Shown one piece after another: positions 61,048 to 64,000 of a DNA stretch of 64,000 nucleotides. Each line of letters starts with the position of its first letter. Position 1 is the stretch's first letter. Source of the stretch: Leptobrachium leishanense (taxonomy: Eukaryota; Chordata; Amphibia; Anura; Megophryidae); the NCBI GenBank assembly GCA_009667805.1, contig CM019064.1, positions 386,632,049 to 386,696,048 on the forward strand, in the 5' to 3' direction. The notes under the pieces were generated by a model that was not told where the DNA came from, searched no databases, and saw only the letters and a program-made list of their open reading frames with translations. A program made the position numbers and the translations under genes.

Positions 61048-61232
61048 CAGTGGTTCCCAACCCTGGTCCTCAAGTACCCCCAACAGGTTAGGTTTTCCAG
61101 ATAACTCAAGCACAGCACAGGTGATATGATTTGCTGCTCAGTGATTTCAGGATTCAGTCTGCATTTCCCCATGGTGATCCTCAAAACCTGGCCTGTTAGG
61201 GGGTACTTGAGGACCGCAGTTGGGAACCACTA
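61048..61232. mobile_element. hAT-like MITE (family H2), opposite orientation
   Basis: Ends CAGTGGTTCCCAACCCTGG and AGTTGGGAACCACTA; the interior is the reverse complement of 31858-32039 (TCAGTGATTTCAGGATTCAG). Near-matching TCTAGA-type flanks on both sides fit an 8-bp target site with mismatches. Confidence 0.8.
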
Positions 61233-62519
61233 CTCTAGAGAAACAAGACTGGAAGATAATATTGTTTTATGTTTAAGCTTTTTTCAACTGGTTATCAAAA
61301 TACACCAGTGAGTATTATGGAGGGACAAATCATTTTTAGATTATATAACATCATCATACTGAGTAAAACCATTCTAGTCACACAATACTAGTTAGCCAGG
61401 TCAGAGAGCGTTTGAAAAAATGATTTAACAATTTAAAATAAAATAAAATAAATTCTTGTTTACTGTACCTCTGGTCCTGCAGTGCAGAGGACGGTATAAG
61501 CCACGAGTCAGGATCCGTGCCTGTATGTGTCTAAGAACTTTACCTGCATGTGGGCAGGTACCTGAAAAGTGCTGCCTTTAGTCCAAACCAGCACATTCAC
61601 AGTTAAGCACAGCAAAACACACACCACACCCTCCTGCCTGCAATAAAGGTTCACCCTCTATCCAAGATGGCTTTGCATTGCAAGTCATACTCTGTGTATG
61701 TTCAGACCTGCTTTACCGTGTACCAGACTCTGTTGCCAACCGACTACAGCCCTGTACAAGCCCCTTGACTACAGCTCTACTTCTGACCGTTCTCTGCATT
61801 ACCTCCTTGTACTACACCTTGATCTCCAGGTATCTGCCTACCCAGAGGTACCTGCACACTAGGCTCAGACCTATTGAACTTGGGTCCCACCAAGGCATAC
61901 GCCAGGTGCCACCATGACACCACGCCTCATCTGGTCACAAGCAGTAAACCATAGATCATTGGCACTCTAATATTATGGTTTGAGCTGCTATTACAGAAGC
62001 TCATCTGTAACAATGTTGGCTGCAATAAGGAGCTGCTAAGGGTTATTGTCTCAAGCCGTCGAAATTGGGACCCATATTTTTTATCTAGTGTTTCCTATCA
62101 GGCATGTGTGCAGAGGTACTAAATTCTGATAGCTTCTTTCCACTGACCCAACCACAGCAGGAAAAAATTAACGGCTACCGTGGAATCTGAATTTCAGCAT
62201 AATGACAGGCAGCATCAAATTCAAAAAAAGATTGTTAAATTCAGATGCGTAGGACCAAGTGAAAATAAAACTTAGCACAAATCCACATCACCAAAAATGA
62301 CATTGCTCTTGTGATAAAAATAAAAATAGTAGACTAACTAAAGTGTAACTGACAATGACGTTGATTTTAAGGATAGTTACTTGAGTATGAAACAATAATG
62401 GTAAACAGGAAAGACAAACTAGGAAAGAAAACATTGTAAGAAAGAAAATAAAAACATTGAGGGATATGTTTGAGTAAGCAAAGCACACATGTACCTCAAC
62501 CTCCATTGGGTTTATCAGT
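61233..62519. other. Intergenic, nothing recognised
   Basis: About 1.3 kb downstream of keratin C without a supported gene. An open stretch at 61678-61917 has no recognisable motif. Confidence 0.45.
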
Positions 62520-62522
62520 TAA

Positions 62523-62949
62523 GGCTAGGGTCAGACGAACGCATTTTTCACGTCAACCGTCAAAAAGTGTGTTGATGCGTCCAAAAGCATTTTTTCACGG
62601 AAGACGCGATAGCAGTCATACAATGTGCAATTTCGGCCGTGATTTTTGACGGAGCTATTAAAAACAAATGGACGTGATGTTGGCCGGACAAGAGCAGCGT
62701 CTGACGTCTCCTAATCACGCACACACGCCGCTATGCAGAGGCAGCGAACGCAGTGCACTCTGTGCGTCAGTACTAGCGTTTCTATGTTCTCAAAAAAATG
62801 CGTTCCTTTCTCCGCTTGCTTTGCACGGCCGAACTTTCGTGCGGAGGTACTTTGTATATTGGCCGTCATTGGACGTCATTTGCTGCTACTACGGCCGTAA
62901 TAAAGTGCGGCTGCACGTGTGTTCGCACTGCGTTCGTCTGACCCCAGCC
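62523..62949. mobile_element. Harbinger-like MITE with TAA TSD
   Basis: 427 bp. The ends GGCTAGGGTCAGACGAACGC and GCGTTCGTCTGACCCCAGCC are inverses with one mismatch, flanked by TAA at 62520-62522 and 62950-62952. The interior is CpG-rich, with many CGT/ACG steps. No transposase. Confidence 0.82.
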
Positions 62950-63063
62950 TAAGAGCCAGCGTTGCAGATACTGGCTAAAATGAGCAGTATTTCAGTGCCA
63001 AAATATGCCGGCGTTTCTCAAAACTACAAATCCAAACAACAAAAAGAGCAGTTGCACAGGTAT

Positions 63064-63938
63064 AGGGGTTATTCAAGACATGTCGGTGCTCTCTCATTCC
63101 CCGCACTTCGAGGAATCAAATTCTCTGAACCTGCAGTGAATTCAGTGTTCACCGTAGGGCCCCTGAAGTGAAGGGAAAATCTGCTGATGGCATCTGAAAA
63201 TCCACCGCAAAACCGCCGCCTCGAACAGAAAAAACGTCGCAAAACTGGCAAAAAAAACCTGAACTTGTCTGGAAAAAGCTGGCGATCCACCGAACACAGT
63301 GCCGACCTCCCGCCGGAAAAAGCTGACAAGCCGGCGAATTGGGTAAAAAAACTGAAAAACAAAGCAATTGAAAGTTTCAAATTCAAAACGCTGTTTGCAA
63401 AAAAACTATTGGATGAAAATGTCTGGGAATATCATGCAAGGTCCTATGAATAATAATATAAAGGTCTGTGACAGAAAAAAAACTTCTGTTTAAACGAAAA
63501 ACAAATAAATAAAATAATAGGAAAAAAATGTTGCCGACAAAATCCAGAAAAAATGCATAAAAAATTCTAAAAATAAATAAATAAGGAGACTTTTTGCTGC
63601 AGATTAAAAGAATAAACAGTTTAATAAATATTGAATAAAAATGGGAATATTTTTTTACATTGAAACCTATGGGATTCGCCAGATTAAACCTGCCGAATGA
63701 AACCACCGAACATCAGGACATTTCACTGACATTTCACTGCTGTTCAGTGTTCTCTGAATAGATTAACCATTACTTTTCTATGGGGATTTCACTGCCGCCG
63801 AAAAGCACTGTATTTCGCTGGCAATTCGCCAAAATTCGGCAAACTGCCTGCTTTGTGAATAGCCAAATGACACATAAGGGAAAATTCCCTGTTCGGTGCA
63901 ATTTTGTTGCAGGTTAGTCTCTCTCTGAATAACCCCTT
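63064..63938. mobile_element. Long inverted-repeat non-autonomous element (family G2)
   Basis: 875 bp. It starts AGGGGTTATTCAAG and ends CTGAATAACCCCTT. It shares GAATAGATTAACCATTACTT and the ends with the copy at 43053-43977. Short open frames inside it (for example about 63187-63453) are not supported as genes. Confidence 0.82.
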
Positions 63939-64000
63939 AAATTTTCCTTTTGCTGTTTGGATTATGATTTTTAGAAGCTAAATTATTCAGCACTGCATTA

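Noticed and set aside
63187..63453. Lys-rich 88-codon ORF near the right edge
   Set aside because: It lies inside a non-autonomous transposon whose relative at 43053-43977 does not keep the frame.

Overview
This is a vertebrate nuclear locus, most likely from an amphibian and probably an anuran with a repeat-rich genome. It holds three complete type II (basic) keratin genes in tandem on the + strand. Each has nine exons joined by GT-AG introns. The internal exons 2-8 have the same lengths in all three genes (209, 61, 96, 165, 126, 221 and 35 nt), which is the standard type II keratin layout. The species is inferred from the keratin style and the repeat families (Tc1-like, CR1/L2-like, hAT and Harbinger-like short elements) and was not tested.

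Layout: keratin A (468-11198, 587 aa, long Gly/Ser tail); a 17-kb spacer with a small LTR retrotransposon (13658-16203), a GC-rich palindrome leading into a 3.9-kb minisatellite (16592-20611), a second minisatellite (20612-21056), two broken Tc1-like transposons (21890-24884) and L2-like LINE ends; keratin B (28036-37107, 493 aa, His-rich head and tail); a 12-kb spacer of short inverted-repeat elements, a tandem/inverted array split by an insertion (41025-42350), a decayed LINE interrupted by a solo LTR (44370-46735) and a hAT element (47625-48295); keratin C (49141-60454, 494 aa); and a 3.5-kb 3' flank with more short transposons.

The three proteins should act alike. Each would pair with a type I keratin to build epithelial 10-nm filaments; no type I gene is in the window. 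Keratins B and C are close paralogues that share short tails and a converted-looking stretch of exon 7. Keratin A is more diverged, including at the helix-initiation and helix-termination motifs. All three have a TATA box and an identical 10-bp motif 110-155 bp upstream of it.

Many transposon calls rest on target-site duplications and terminal inverted repeats read directly from the sequence. I found no CRISPR, operon, tRNA or rRNA gene and no clearly new biological system. The points most worth checking are the promoter motif shared by all three genes, the mosaic identity of B and C, the diverged helix ends of keratin A, the palindrome plus minisatellite, and a transposon inserted just upstream of a keratin C branch point.
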